This document shows positions 19,439 to 32,700 of a DNA stretch of 64,000 bases, piece by piece. The stretch comes from an uncultured Clostridia bacterium (lineage in GTDB: Bacteria; Bacillota; Clostridia; Christensenellales; UBA1242): assembly GCA_934757855.1 (NCBI GenBank), contig CAKVLR010000001.1:124001-188000 (forward strand), given 5' to 3'. Each line of letters opens with the position of its first letter. Within the stretch, counting starts at the first letter, position 1. The position numbers were made by a program, and so were the translations under genes. Below the pieces are notes generated by a model. It worked only from the letters and a program-made list of their open reading frames with translations, did no database searches and was not told the origin of the DNA.

Positions 19439-20680
19439 ATGACAAAAGAAAAATTTAATGTTGATGTTAACAAATTATCCAAACTAAATTTGTATCAGTT
19501 GCGTGAAGTTGGCTCTAAGATTGGCGTACGCAACCCAACCTCAATGAAAACCGAAGAACTTAAAAATGCAATCAAACTTGTAGTGGCTGGAAAAGTTGAA
19601 CCTTACGAGAAAGTGAAAAGCGGTAGGCCTCACCGTAAAGAAATAATTAGTGATAACGAATGGGATACTTTAGTTGGTTTTGACACTAACATTGATTACA
19701 ACTTTTTTAAGCAACCTACCGAACTAGGTATATTTTGTTCACCACAAAATGTGCTTAATTTTGACACCACTCACCCCCTTACTGGTGTCGTTGTGCAAAT
19801 TGCGAACGAAATAGTAATTTTTGATGGCAATGTTTCAAAACTTAACCTTGCAATCCGTGCAAAGATTGATAATAAAACCTTAAATAAGGACCTAGTGCGT
19901 TTTGGTGATAGCGTTACAGCCGTTGTTGAATATAACGACTTAAATTTACACGCAAAAGAAATAATTTCTATCAACTCACACTTACCTACCGAATTAAATA
20001 GGCAAGATTTTGATTTAATGCAACCTAAATTTTTTGGAGAAACAATAAAATTTAATCTCCCGCAACTACAATTTATCAACAACACTTGTCCATTCAAACT
20101 CGGTCAAAGAGTGCTTATCCGTGGTGAAATTGGTAGCGGGCAAAATTATTTGGCTAATAGTATTGCAAAAGACTTGCAAGACAAATATTCTGTCATTTAT
20201 CTAGCAACCAACAAACGCCCAGAAGAGCAAATTGCCCTAAATAATGCCGAATACATATTCACCACTTTTGATATTCTTCCGCAAGAATTATGGCTTTATG
20301 TTGACACTGCATACAATCGCGCAAAAAGGTTGTGCGAACTAGGCAAAAATGTAGTCCTCATTGTTGATGATTTGATAATGCTGATGCAAAATTTAAGAAA
20401 TATTTTGAGTGAAAAAGGTGTTGATGTCGAAAAACACTATTACAACATCTTGCAACAATGTAAAAAGTTGTTTGCTTTGAGCAGAAACACAACTAATGGT
20501 AGTATAACCGTGATTTGCACAATTTCAAAATGTGCTATTACTGAGTTTAATGAATTTGTAGATGATTTAAACGATTTATGCAACTGTCATATTGCACTTG
20601 TGCGCGAAGATTTTATCAAAGGCAAAGATGAATTTTTTGATAAAAATCTAACTTATACTGAAATGGTAAGAGAAGTTTAA
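19439..20680 (+). CDS. Degenerate Rho-family protein (probable pseudo-ATPase)
   Basis: The 413-aa protein follows the transcription terminator Rho along its length. A Rho_N/SAP-like helical domain (LNLYQLREVGSKIGV, about 17–50) is followed by an OB-like RNA-binding region (about 90–180) and a RecA-like core. RPEE at 260–263 and VDTAYNRAKRLCELGKNVVLIVDD at 288–311 match Rho's ERPEE and its helix/Walker B segment, with the Walker B Asp kept. The P-loop does not match: Rho's APPKAGKT is replaced by GEIGSGQN (229–236), losing the catalytic Lys and the Mg-binding Thr. The C-terminal arginine-finger region is also eroded. A TTG at 19433 is in frame, but GGAGG 7 nt upstream selects the ATG at 19439. 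It sits alone between two giant surface-protein genes. Likely an RNA-binding regulator without helicase activity; whether a normal Rho exists elsewhere is unknown. Confidence 0.8.
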   Translation: MTKEKFNVDVNKLSKLNLYQLREVGSKIGVRNPTSMKTEELKNAIKLVVAGKVEPYEKVKSGRPHRKEIISDNEWDTLVGFDTNIDYNFFKQPTELGIFCSPQNVLNFDTTHPLTGVVVQIANEIVIFDGNVSKLNLAIRAKIDNKTLNKDLVRFGDSVTAVVEYNDLNLHAKEIISINSHLPTELNRQDFDLMQPKFFGETIKFNLPQLQFINNTCPFKLGQRVLIRGEIGSGQNYLANSIAKDLQDKYSVIYLATNKRPEEQIALNNAEYIFTTFDILPQELWLYVDTAYNRAKRLCELGKNVVLIVDDLIMLMQNLRNILSEKGVDVEKHYYNILQQCKKLFALSRNTTNGSITVICTISKCAITEFNEFVDDLNDLCNCHIALVREDFIKGKDEFFDKNLTYTEMVREV

Positions 20681-20715
20681 CTTCATTGACTATGCTTCAA
20701 ATAAAAATATAATAC

Positions 20716-20753
20716 AAAAAAAGGATACTTAGATAAATTAAGTATCCTTTTTT
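20716..20753. terminator. Bidirectional terminator between convergent genes
   Basis: A perfect 15-bp stem (AAAAAAGGATACTTA and its complement) with a 7-nt loop has T-runs in both directions. It serves the Rho-like gene on the plus strand and the 4852-aa gene on the minus strand. Confidence 0.9.
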
Positions 20754-20760
20754 ATTGCGC

Positions 20761-23700
20761 TTAATAACTGTAATTAAATATGCTTTCTGCACTCAAATTA
20801 CTAGCATTTGTTTCTTGTTTGTCTAATGGAGTCACTCTATTTAGGTATGGCAAGTATTCATTTTGATTTGCTACACCCAAGTTTCTAGTCCAGCCAGATG
20901 TAATCCATTCAGCATAGAAGTCGCTTCCCAAAGCAGTTGTCCTCATTTGAGTGATAGGCACTATCCTACACAAGTCATTTGCTGATTGTCTATTACCTAC
21001 TTCACCATCTTGAATACCCAACCAAACACTCACAATACTCGTATTGTCATATGCACCATTGATTGTATTTCCAGTCATACCAATATTTTGATAATTGCCT
21101 GCGCCAATATTGCTTGTATCGTTTGTGCTTGGAGTGTAGATATATGCATAAGTTCTATAAGTATTAAATTTAATCGCATTACCTATCAGCGCGCCGACTT
21201 TTGAACCTTTGCTAGTTACTTGAATACGACTACCATATACATAACAATTTTCAATACTTCTACCCATAGCAATTTCTGCGTTAGCAAGTCCTACAAGTCC
21301 ACCTACGCTCGTTTCAGTGTAAGCTTTTGTTGTATCTTGATTTACTATTAAGTTTCCGTTTGCAAAACTGTTGCGAATATATGCAGTACTTTCTGTTGAA
21401 GCAGAAGCACTCTTACCTAACAATCCTACAAGTCCGCCGATATAACCGTCTTTTACATTAAAGTCAATATCAGCCCAACTGTTTTGAATTGCGCCCATAT
21501 TTTGTGCTACAAGTCCACCAATTTTACTGTTTGGCAAACTTGCAAGCGTAATTTCATCAGTAGCAGTTACTGCACAGTTTGAAATTGTACCTCTATTTTC
21601 ACTCGCTAAGCCACCAAAATTAATGATTAAGCCAGTGTCAATATCAAATTGATTTATGACAATTCCTAGACCTTTAATTTCAGTTTGTTCGGAAATTGTC
21701 CTAAATAGACCAATATTTACAGTCCCGCCAGTCGATGTAGGCGTAATGTATTTATCAATAATTACTACTTTTCCATTACCGCTAAGAGTTTTTGCATAAA
21801 TAGTCGATTTTGCAGTGGTTTCCAAAATCTTACTAGATATTATGCTATCGCGTACAAGTACAAAATGCTTGCCTGTTGCGTTTGAGAGCGTAACTCTCAA
21901 AATTTCCGCCCCTTCGCGTAATTGATAAGGATTATCAACATTACCATTACCTGTATTCATCGAAATATTTGTAATACCTAGGTATGGATAGCCATAGTTT
22001 ATAGTATTATTACCATACGACCAAATACTACTAAATAAGTTTGCAGAATTTTTTGCGATTGCATTAAACCTTGATGCAGTCAGTAATTCTTGCGTAGTTA
22101 GAGCAAAATTGTAATTGTTATTTACATCATTTATACTCAAATTTCCACTTAAATCACTATTTACAACTACACCATTTGAAATACCTTCAAATGCACCAAA
22201 TGCAAACCCAACTCGATTGAAATCACTAACCGCAAACACCATTACATTACCATTTGCAAGAATTGCATCAAACCTACTATTGCTTACCTTACCCGCAATT
22301 CCGCCAATATTTGTAGTATCGGTTGCCTTGCTTACAAGCACTCTATTTTGAGCAATAGAGTTGTTTATCCAAGCATTTTCTGCGTATCCAACCAATCCAC
22401 CAATATTGATAGTACCAGTAGAAAGGTTTTTCACACTCAAATCGGCAATTGCTACGCTAGCGGTAATATTTCCATTATTGATACCAGCGATTGCGCCGAT
22501 ATTTGAATTGCTTGCACCCGTGAGTTCAATCGCAAAGATTGAATTTGATTTTTCAGTCAGACCAGCAAAGTTATTTGTGTAAGTTTCTCTCAATTTAGCG
22601 AAATTTGAAGCATAATTTATGCTAGGTGTGTATTCAGCCAAACTGCCGACTACACAATTAAATATTGCACCGTTATTTACGCCCGCAATTCCACCAAAAT
22701 TGATGTCTGTACTTGTGCGAATACTCGTTGGATTGATAGCAAGTGTAATACTTGACACTACAACATTTTGAGGAATTGTGCCAAATAAGCCTATATTTTG
22801 AGAAGTGCTACCAGTAAAACTTGATGAATTTACTTCAATTTTTACTCCATTACCTACGATTTTGCGGACATTGCTGATTTCAAGTTTTGGTAATTCCGCA
22901 ATACTGATTGTAGTAGCATCAAATATAACCATTTTGTTTGGTTTTCCCGTATCATCAATTAGTCCCAACAACATTTCTAAGTTGCTAACTATATATGGAG
23001 TCACCACGCCACCGCGAGCAGTATCAATATTATCTCTTACCGCAAGTGGGTATAGTATAGAAGATTGAATTTCATCGCCATTTTCGTTTTGCATAACTGC
23101 ATAAGTCCATTTATCATTGCTTAAAGTTTGTGTACCGTTGACCTTGAAATTATCAATATCTAGCATCTGCATAGCGGTTAAGTTTGTTGCGTAGTTATCG
23201 AGTAGTCCGCACAAATCTCCACTATAATATGTATTGATAATTCGACCGTTATCGTTTTGTTGTACACCACAAACTGCCCCGATTGCAGAAATATTTGCAT
23301 TCGCACTGAGTGAAGTTTGTACCGATGAAATCGCAATCGAATAACTAATATCATTGTTGGTTGCACCTGCAATTCCGCCCGCATAAATTGATATTGCGTG
23401 GCTAGCCTCAAAGCGAATAGCACCATTTGACAATACATCATTTATGCTTATTTGAGTATCACCTACGATACCACCAAAGTAGTTGTAACTGCCAGCAGTT
23501 TGATTGTTTTTGCCGTAAATCTCACCAACGAAAGCACTTTCTGCAATTCTCAAAATTGTATTTGGCTTATCCAACTCAGCATAACCCTCACTATTTGATA
23601 AGCGACCTTGAATTGCTCTACCGATAATTCCACCTATATACATTCTACTGCTTGCACTTTCAACATTCAACTTGCTATCGCTAAATAAGCCGTAGTAAAT

Positions 23701-26700
23701 ATTTCTTGCCTGTCCACTAGGCACAATCTTTGAATTTGCCAAAATCAAGTCGTTTTCGCTCAAACCAAAGATACCGCCGAGATAAATTGCGCTATTTGTA
23801 GTTGAATTTATGTCAAAATTGCTGTGTGAAGTCAAGTATTCAGCGGTAAATCCGCTAAATTGCATCGAAATGCCTAAACCAGAAAATTCTTGTTCGTTGA
23901 CTAAATTCCCAGCAATACCTCCACCAAATATGTTACCCTTGTTTGCGTTTGCAGTAAAGTTAACTTTTGAAGTAAGGCTATAAAGGTTTGAATTATGCAA
24001 TTTACCAGCAATACCACCTAAATTTACTACTGAGTTGTCTTGTCCTGTTGTTCTTGTCAAATTAACTCCGCCACTAACAACTAGATTTTGTATTCTTGCT
24101 GTTCCATTTGCGTTACCAACAATACCCGCTAAATTGATTTCATTACTATTGTTATTTGCAGTTACTTCCATAGAAATTTGCATATTATCTTGTTTGTCAA
24201 GCACTACGCCACGCACATTGAGTATGCCGTTTGCCTCACCAGCAAATCCGCCAAATGACAATGTATAGTTGTTGTTTGATTTATAAACAATACTCAACTT
24301 GCCTGCGTTTGTGCAATTTATGGTATTTGTTACCTTACCTTGACCAAACATAGCACCGATATTTACTGCGCTACTGCTTGCGTAATTTTCAACTGTTTCA
24401 ATCACCGCATCTACTTCTACATTCACAAAATTATTTGATTGACTAACACCTGAAATTACAGCAATATTTTCAAGATTGTTAACTTTTAGAATATTGTCAT
24501 TTATCAATTTAACCGAAATGTTTTCAAAATAAGTACTGCTACTTTCTTGTGCAAGTAAGCCAAAATTTGAAATTGCATTCTTGGTCAAACTCGAACCATT
24601 TTCACTCAAATCAGGTGTAAAATCGAACTCAAAATTGATATTTAACACTCTAAATTTTTGAGTGTATCCAAACAACGAGTCAAACGCCTTTGATTGTCCT
24701 TCGGTGAAATCTCTAAATATTACGGTCGCTGACTTTGTAGTTGTCTGCCCTTCAATTTCGTATGGCACAGCGCCTTCTAGCCTACCTGTAACTGCCTCTT
24801 CCATCGAAGTTGCAATAGTATATTTTGAACTTGCTGTATCAACTATATAATTTACCCAATCAGCACCAGTAATAATCAAGTTGTCTTTGATAATTTTACC
24901 ATAACTGTTTGTGTTTGTACTGCTCAAAAATTCCAAAAATTCTTGCGCTGTTTCGATACTTGTTACAGTTGCTGAATATGAAGAATTTAAAATTGCAAAT
25001 CTATGGCTTGTCTTTGTCTTGTCGATATTCCAAACTGTTTCGTTAAAGCCATCAAAAGTTTTGTCTTCTACATCAGTTGCCACATTTAAAAAGTCAGTAT
25101 TTAATGCAGTGTGGTTAGGATTTGACACATTACCGATAGTAGGAATAGTCTTGCCATTTACACTTGCAACTAATTTTGATTTTAGACTTGCAGTACCTAG
25201 ACTAAACTCTCCATTTACCTCCAAAGCGCTAACAATAGGCACAACGCCTTCATTCGTTTCACTTACTTTGAAGCCCAAGTAACCAGTAAGTCCACCTACA
25301 TAGTAGTCAATGTTATTGAGTTTATCAGTAAATGTCTTGTCTTGTGCATCGAAATTGTTAATTCCAGCAATCAACGCCTCTGTTGAATTTGCAAATAATG
25401 GAGCGCCCATTACTGCACCAACTACACCACCGATAACTTTTTTACCATTTACCCCACCAGTTGTATACACCTCTTTTAGAGTTGCGCTAAACGAGAACGC
25501 ACCACGAACCTTGATTTTTGAATTTTCAAGCGTGTAACTTGCGCCTACAGCATTAAATGCATTGTCAATATTAGATAGGCTACGCAAATAATTAAGTGTT
25601 GCATCATTGTCGCTTGGCGCATAACTTGTAGGAGCATTTATAGCCATACCCACAATACCACCTGCAATGTACGCATTAGTTGCATATACCTCGGCACGCG
25701 AATAACTTTCTGTAATCCAGCCACCAGCGTTTAGACCTACCAAACCACCAACAGCAGTTGCAGAGTCGTTTGATGCAAACAATCTCGTGTAGCCTATGTA
25801 GTCGCGAGCGCGGTCAGTAGTAGAAATTTGTTCATCAAGGCTAATTTGCTTGCTAATTTCCATACCAACGCGTGACTGCATCACTCTACCACGATTTTCA
25901 CCAACTAGTCCACCAGCAAAGTTGCTACCATTGATATTTGGAGCATTTTCATCTTCTGTATCAATCACAAATTCGAGTTGCTTTGCCTCTGATTTTTGGT
26001 CAATTACACCGATTGCACCACCCGCAATTTCTGCAAAAATATTTGCATTTCCGCGAGTGCGCAAGTTTTGTACACGAGGGTTTTCGGCAGAATTATCTTC
26101 TTCATTCAAATCAAGCACACCGATTATACCACCCGCATAAGAGAAGTCGGATTCGCTCACATTTAAAGCATTTCTATAATAATAACTATAATTTCCACTT
26201 GCACTAGTCGCATTAATTGCGTTTACGGAAATTGTACTTTCAATATTTCTAATTTCGCTATCGCCCAACACAAGTCCAGCAAGCGCACCAGCCATATTCA
26301 AGCCCGTGATACTGCTATTTTGCGTTTCGCCAGAAATTGTGATATTTTCAGCATAAACATCTCTTAGTGTACCTGCGATACTACCTATATGTCTAGCACG
26401 AATAGAAATTTCACTTGCGATAGTCAAGTTTAAGTTTGTCACTGTCGCATTTTCAAGAGTATTGAATAAACCAAAGTCTTTTTGAGTCGCTGTCACACTG
26501 CTAGATTGTCTATAAGACAAACCAGAAAGTGTGTAGCCATTACCATTTAGTTGACCTTTGAAAATTGTATTGTAACTAGTTGTGTGCATAGAGTTATTGA
26601 AACTAATATCGCTTGCAATATTTACTGCATAATTACCAAACACATATTTAGCGCCACCTGAAGAAACCGTACTATTTGCTTCCATAAATGCCGAACGGAA

Positions 26701-29700
26701 ATTCCCACTAGTGTCTGAATAATTGAATACATTTTCCCAGTCAGTTAAACTAGCAATCAATATAGGGTTTGTTTCGCTACCTAGTTCGCAAGTTTTGTCA
26801 TAACTATAATCATCGGTACGGAACGAGTAGTAAACTTTATCAGCCAAACGGAGTTGAGGTCCTAAATAAGTCTTTTCTGTGTCTATGTACCAAGTACTTG
26901 CTTCGTTGTCCGCAATCGCAAAACCATCAAATGCAACACCTTGTGCATTACTCCATTCAAGCGAAGAAATTGCTGTTGCTGGTTCTTTTGCATCTACTAA
27001 GTCATTATTTAACGCCAAATAGTAACATTTTTCAATAGTAGCATTTTCACCATTCAAGACATTACCCTCTTGATCAACGCCCACAAATACACCATTAATC
27101 AAGCCAGTACTATTGATTTTACTCATTGAATAACAATACTTAATATTCCCTCTTGCGGTGTTTTGGTATACAAACCCACCCATAGCGTTTGAACTAGACA
27201 AAGGCATATTTGCATAACTATTTTTGATACTTCCCGCATTTGAGTGTACAAGTCCACCGATTGTACCGTATGCCTTTACACCACCCAAAATTGCTTGCGC
27301 GGAGTCACTTGCTTGACCTTTTGCAAAACTACTTTCAATCCTACCATTTGCAGTTTGGTCCGCAACTAAACCACCAGTTTTTGCACCATTTGCGTTTGTT
27401 GCACTAAAAATTGACATACTGTAATTTACGATAGTACCATTAGCAAAGTAACTATTAGCAATCACACCATTATTTTGTCCGACAAGTCCACCTACATTAC
27501 CAGAAGCAAAGAGGTTTATACCTTGCAATGGATAATGTCTATTGATTCTATTTGAGCCTAAGATATTACTATCAATTCTACCTACTCTACAATTTGTTAT
27601 ATAACCATTATTTTGTCCAACAAGTCCACCTATGTATGTAGTCACAGTTGTATTTGTAGTCGATTTATCTGTCAAGATAAATGTTGATGCCAAAGTATTT
27701 GAGTTTGCATAATCACCAGCACCTTGCAACATTTGATTAAACACATTACTTGCAAAAGCGTAGTTTGAATTATTGCTTACCTTTTTAGCCGAATTATTGT
27801 AAATTGTAGTCCAGTTTTCTTTTGACTGACTCACCACAATATCACAGTTGTAAATTATACCGCCGTCATTTACACCCGCAATAAACCCAAAGTTGACATT
27901 GTTTGTATTTTGCAAATCTACAAAAATACTGTATGATACATCAATAATCAAGTTTTTCAAAACTGTACCACTAGGCAATGTATCAAAGAGTCCATAATTT
28001 GCTGTATCTGTGTTTGTATTGTCCGCAAAACTACGAATATAGATAATGTGTCCGTTACCATCAAGCGACTTGATAGCGGTTTTCATTGGAGTCCAGTTAT
28101 CAAGCACAATATCGGTAGTAAGCATATAACTTACTCCCTCGCCGTTTTGCTCCATTGAACGGAATTTTTCGACAGAATCAATCAAATCTGGCGTGTCATC
28201 GGTTGTATTATTGATAACATTGATGATAAATTGTTGCTCAAATACATTTTGATATGTTGTTAGTATATTTGCGCTATCCAAACTATTTAATTCACTTTCA
28301 ACCACAAATTTATAACAATTTGCAGTTGTATCGTAAACATAATAGCCTTTAAAATATAACTTAAAGTTGATATTTTGAGTGATTGTCTTACCTTTTATTA
28401 TATAGTAAGAATTATTATCATTCATAGTTGTATAACTAATGATAAAGTCTGGATATGAGTATGCCGATTGCACTACACTATAACCGCTACCGTTATTGTA
28501 CCACCAAACACCACCTAAGCCATCACCTTGCTCGTTAATTACTTTTAATTTTTGTGTAGCGTTTGCAATAATGTTTTCTAACTCTGTATTAAAACTCAAT
28601 ACATCTACATCAGTTGCCCCGATATAAGTATCAAAATCACTTAAAAGTGGTGCTTGCAAATTCCATTTTGCTTCCAAAGTCTTGTATGTGCGAATACTTG
28701 CATTTAATATACCCGTTTCAGCATCGTTTGTATAAACGCTTTGTACATTATAATCAACTATATAGATAGTGTATTTCAAAATTAATGGATTGAGCGAGCC
28801 ACCAGTCGGCGTTGTAGAATCAATTTGTAAGGTTATAGTAATCTTTGAATTGTTTGGAGTTGCTAAAATTCCCACATAGAAAGGAATAATCAAGTCAACA
28901 TTTTCTTTTGCGCCTTGACCGAATTGTCGCTTTGTGTCACCAAAAGCGCAAAGTTGCAATTTACTTAAATCTGCACTCATTCCATAATCTGCTCTCAATA
29001 CACTAATCGTACTATTTAAAAGTGTACCTTGCAAACGGAAGTTTGCTACTGTTCCACGCGCTATTGTGTCGCCGTTTGAGTTGTCCAAAGTAAGGCTAGC
29101 AAAAGGCGCAAAGGTAGAAATTAAATTGTACGAAGTTGGAGGGAAAATGTAAGTACTCTCGTTATTTTTCATCGGTACAATGCTGACATAGAATTGCACT
29201 CCCTCCAACAAGCCCTCACTAACCAAAGTTGTTAAGTAAATCGTGCCGTCAAAATACGCATTGCCTAAACTATCGTAACCAGTTATTTTTTGTACAATCA
29301 AATTACCCGCAGAATTGTATTGCGCTTCTATATACTTAAATACACCATTTCTTTGCACCATTTGTAACAATTCTACTTTTTCGTTAGTTACAGTATCAAC
29401 TGTACTTGACGCAATTAAGTAGTCAAAAAATGCATAATTTGGTGTGATATCTACTTTTAACAAGCCTTTTGTCCCTGGGGAAATTAGATTACTTGAAACT
29501 TCACCATTGAGCATTGATTGTGTGCCGTAAGTGTAGTGTGAAATATCAATTCGCGTAATAGGCGCTGGTGTTACGGTCAAATTGAATACAAATTTGCCAT
29601 AGAGTGTACCGTTTTCATCAAGCACGCTAAACTCAATTTTGTATGTCACATTTTCAGTAATTGCTCTACTATTTTCTCTAAGTTGCAAAACATATCTATT

Positions 29701-32700
29701 TGTAATCAACTCATTTTCAATATTTTCACTAGCAACAGGCGCCAACTGTGACAAAATTTCGCTATTATCAGTTAGCGCAACATTTGAACCATTTTTGTAG
29801 ATTTTAGGTTGCAAAATCTCAGCAGTTAGCGTGTTGTCGGTGTAAACCTCTAATTTGAGATTTACCATTTCACTACTAGTGATATTCGCCTCTGTTGCAC
29901 TCAAACCAGCCGAGGTGATACCATTGTAAATTTTAATGTAGAAATTCTTTTTCAAATCTTCAAAAGTAAGTTTAAATACGCCATAATTACCAAAATTGAG
30001 TGTTACATAAGGGGTTGCAAATATTTCTTGATAATCAGTTGTAGCATTTGCACTCAACAAGTGCTGTGCAGTCGTTGGAATATAAGTAAGTCCACCGCTA
30101 AATGGATAATTTACAAAATTGAAAAATTCTTCACTAGCGACTGAGTATCTTACACCCAAATCATCAACAAAATCAGTTAATTTAGCAAATTCAGGTACGA
30201 TTAATTTTCCATAGCCGTTTTTGATAGCAATATGGTTGTTTGTGTCGCTTGTAAGCGAATTATCTTGTTCATCAACAATATCGAAATCGGCAAAACCACC
30301 TATTACATAAATCAAAATTTCTTGTTTTTCGCTCGCATCAAGCAATGATTGTAAAGTAATTACCGCAAAACCAGTTTGGTTAAAAATCAATCTTGTATTT
30401 AGCAAATTCAAACTGTTTTGCTCTATATCAACCACAGCACGATTTGATGATGTAACCGAAATGGTCCATTTAACGGGGTCAATTTCAGGCAATACGGTAA
30501 TGTCGTACATACCAGTATTTAAGGTACTATTATATAGATATAGACTGCGCTCGCCTCTTTCATCTAGTGCAATATTTTCAAGCACAACTACACTAGTTGT
30601 CTTGCCTGTGCCGTTGTATTGCAAATATGTAGGCAACTTGTTACCTTCTTGTTGATAAGTGCGCGCAGTTACCTCAATATCGGTAATCGCTTGATTGTAT
30701 AACCAACCTCTATCTCTATCATACAAAATAGGCAAATTGTCATTCACGCCCAACATATCAAGGCTAGGGTCATATTTAACCCACGCGCTGGTCGAATCTT
30801 TGTCGCCAAAACTCCAACCTAGGTAAACCTTGCTAGTGTCATAGTCGCCCAGGCTTTCGTTTAATTTCATATCACTTTCAGTAGCAGAGCCTATGGCAGA
30901 ATCAGTGGTATCTGCAAGGTAAAAACACTTTTGCACATTCGCATTTGTTGCATTTGTACCTATCAAATTACGACCGATAACCTCTATGTCACCAGCAAAA
31001 TTTGTTAGCAACACATAACCGTAACAAGTATCGACATAGTTATTTCCGCTTGCAGGAGAAACTGTATAACTACCTATCAATTCACCCGATTTGGTTATAT
31101 CACCATTTGAGATAATCTTACCGTTAGCGTAACTATTTAAAACTACGCTCATACTCAAACTCAAACTACCATCTACAAGGTAATTACCTATCAAACCACC
31201 AACAATGTTTGTAGTTAGGCTGTTATCTAATTCTTTCACTACTTGAATATTTGACTTTGCAAAACTGCTCATAATATAAGCATTTTGCGCAAAGCCAACC
31301 AAACCGCCGACATTATTTACACCTATTATATCACCACTATAATTTGAAACATTGTATTGAGCCATTTCGAGTTGTTTTATATAACTCATTGCGTATGAAT
31401 AAATAATCCTACCGCCGTTACTAAAACCAACCAAACCGCCGACATTTTCAATACCGCTAGCAAGCGCTTGCTCGCTATCATTTATATTAGCAATTTCGTA
31501 ATTTTCTACACGCGCATAACTGATAGTACCCGCACTATTAAGTCCTACCAAACCGCCGACATTTTTACGCCCAACCACTTTGACAGAAGCGAACACTTTG
31601 TATTCGACATTATTTTCAAATAGTCCCAAAGCGCCGTAATTTATACCAGTCACACCGCCGACATTTGTGTAAAGTCTTGCAGTAACATTACCAGTAACAT
31701 TCATTGAATAAACACTAGATTGCGTACTTACGACACCCACAAGTCCACCGATTACGCTTTCATCATCAACAAAAATATCACGAATAGCGACTAAATCTAC
31801 TCTTGACAACAAGGTTTCAGTTTGACCTAACTTGCTTCCCGTAAATTCGCCTATTAAACCACCAGCGATGACCTTAGTTGCTCCTAAATTGATTTGAGCC
31901 GAAATATTTGCATAAGTATTTTGAATATTTCCGCTTGCTTGACCTGCTAGTGCGCCAAAATAAACTTGATACTCTATATCATCTACACCCAAAATATATA
32001 CTTTGCGTTCCGTGTAGTTGTTTAATTTGATGGCTACATTATCAATACTTACATCATTATTTGATATAATTTGTCCAGCAAGCAAACCTAAGTAAATATT
32101 CTTAACTTCTAGCCCATCATTTAAGATTTGTCCGATAGAATTTTCGAGGTTGATTTGACAATCCGTAAAACTAAAATCAATATTAGAAATTTTACCACTT
32201 ATCGTACCAAATAGCCCACCAAATACACCCTGTTCTGTCACAAAAGTGCCACTAGGTTTGATACCCAAAACAGCCATTTTTGCGTTTCTGCCGTATCTAT
32301 ATGAATCGAGCGAACCACTAAATACCGAGCCAAATTCTTTACCCAAAGGCAAAGCGTTTGAGTAGCGTGAAATATCTATTGTGCGCATCAAAACATAGTG
32401 TTTTGTAAGCGCTAGTTCACTACTTCCGATTGCGATAAATTCTTCTGCATTATAAATTGAATATGGGTTAGTTTCATCACCATTTTCTACAATTACCCAC
32501 ACATCAACATACCACTCTGGCGACAAAAGCGTATCTTCTGCAATAATTCTATCCAAAGGATAAATACGCACAACTGCAATACCAGCATTTTTAGCAATAA
32601 TAGTATTTTGATTATTTGGGTCTAACGCGATAATTTCAGTATCGGTTTCACTATTAAATTCAGTCGAAGCAACAGGAATTGCGCTTTCGTTGTAAACCGC

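Noticed and set aside
19439..20680. Calling this gene an ordinary transcription terminator Rho
   Set aside because: The P-loop lacks the Lys and Thr needed for ATP hydrolysis, and the C-terminal end is not conserved.
22115..26207. Many plus-strand frames opposite the giant lipoprotein
   Set aside because: They are shadows of a long repetitive gene. None has a ribosome-binding site or recognisable protein features.
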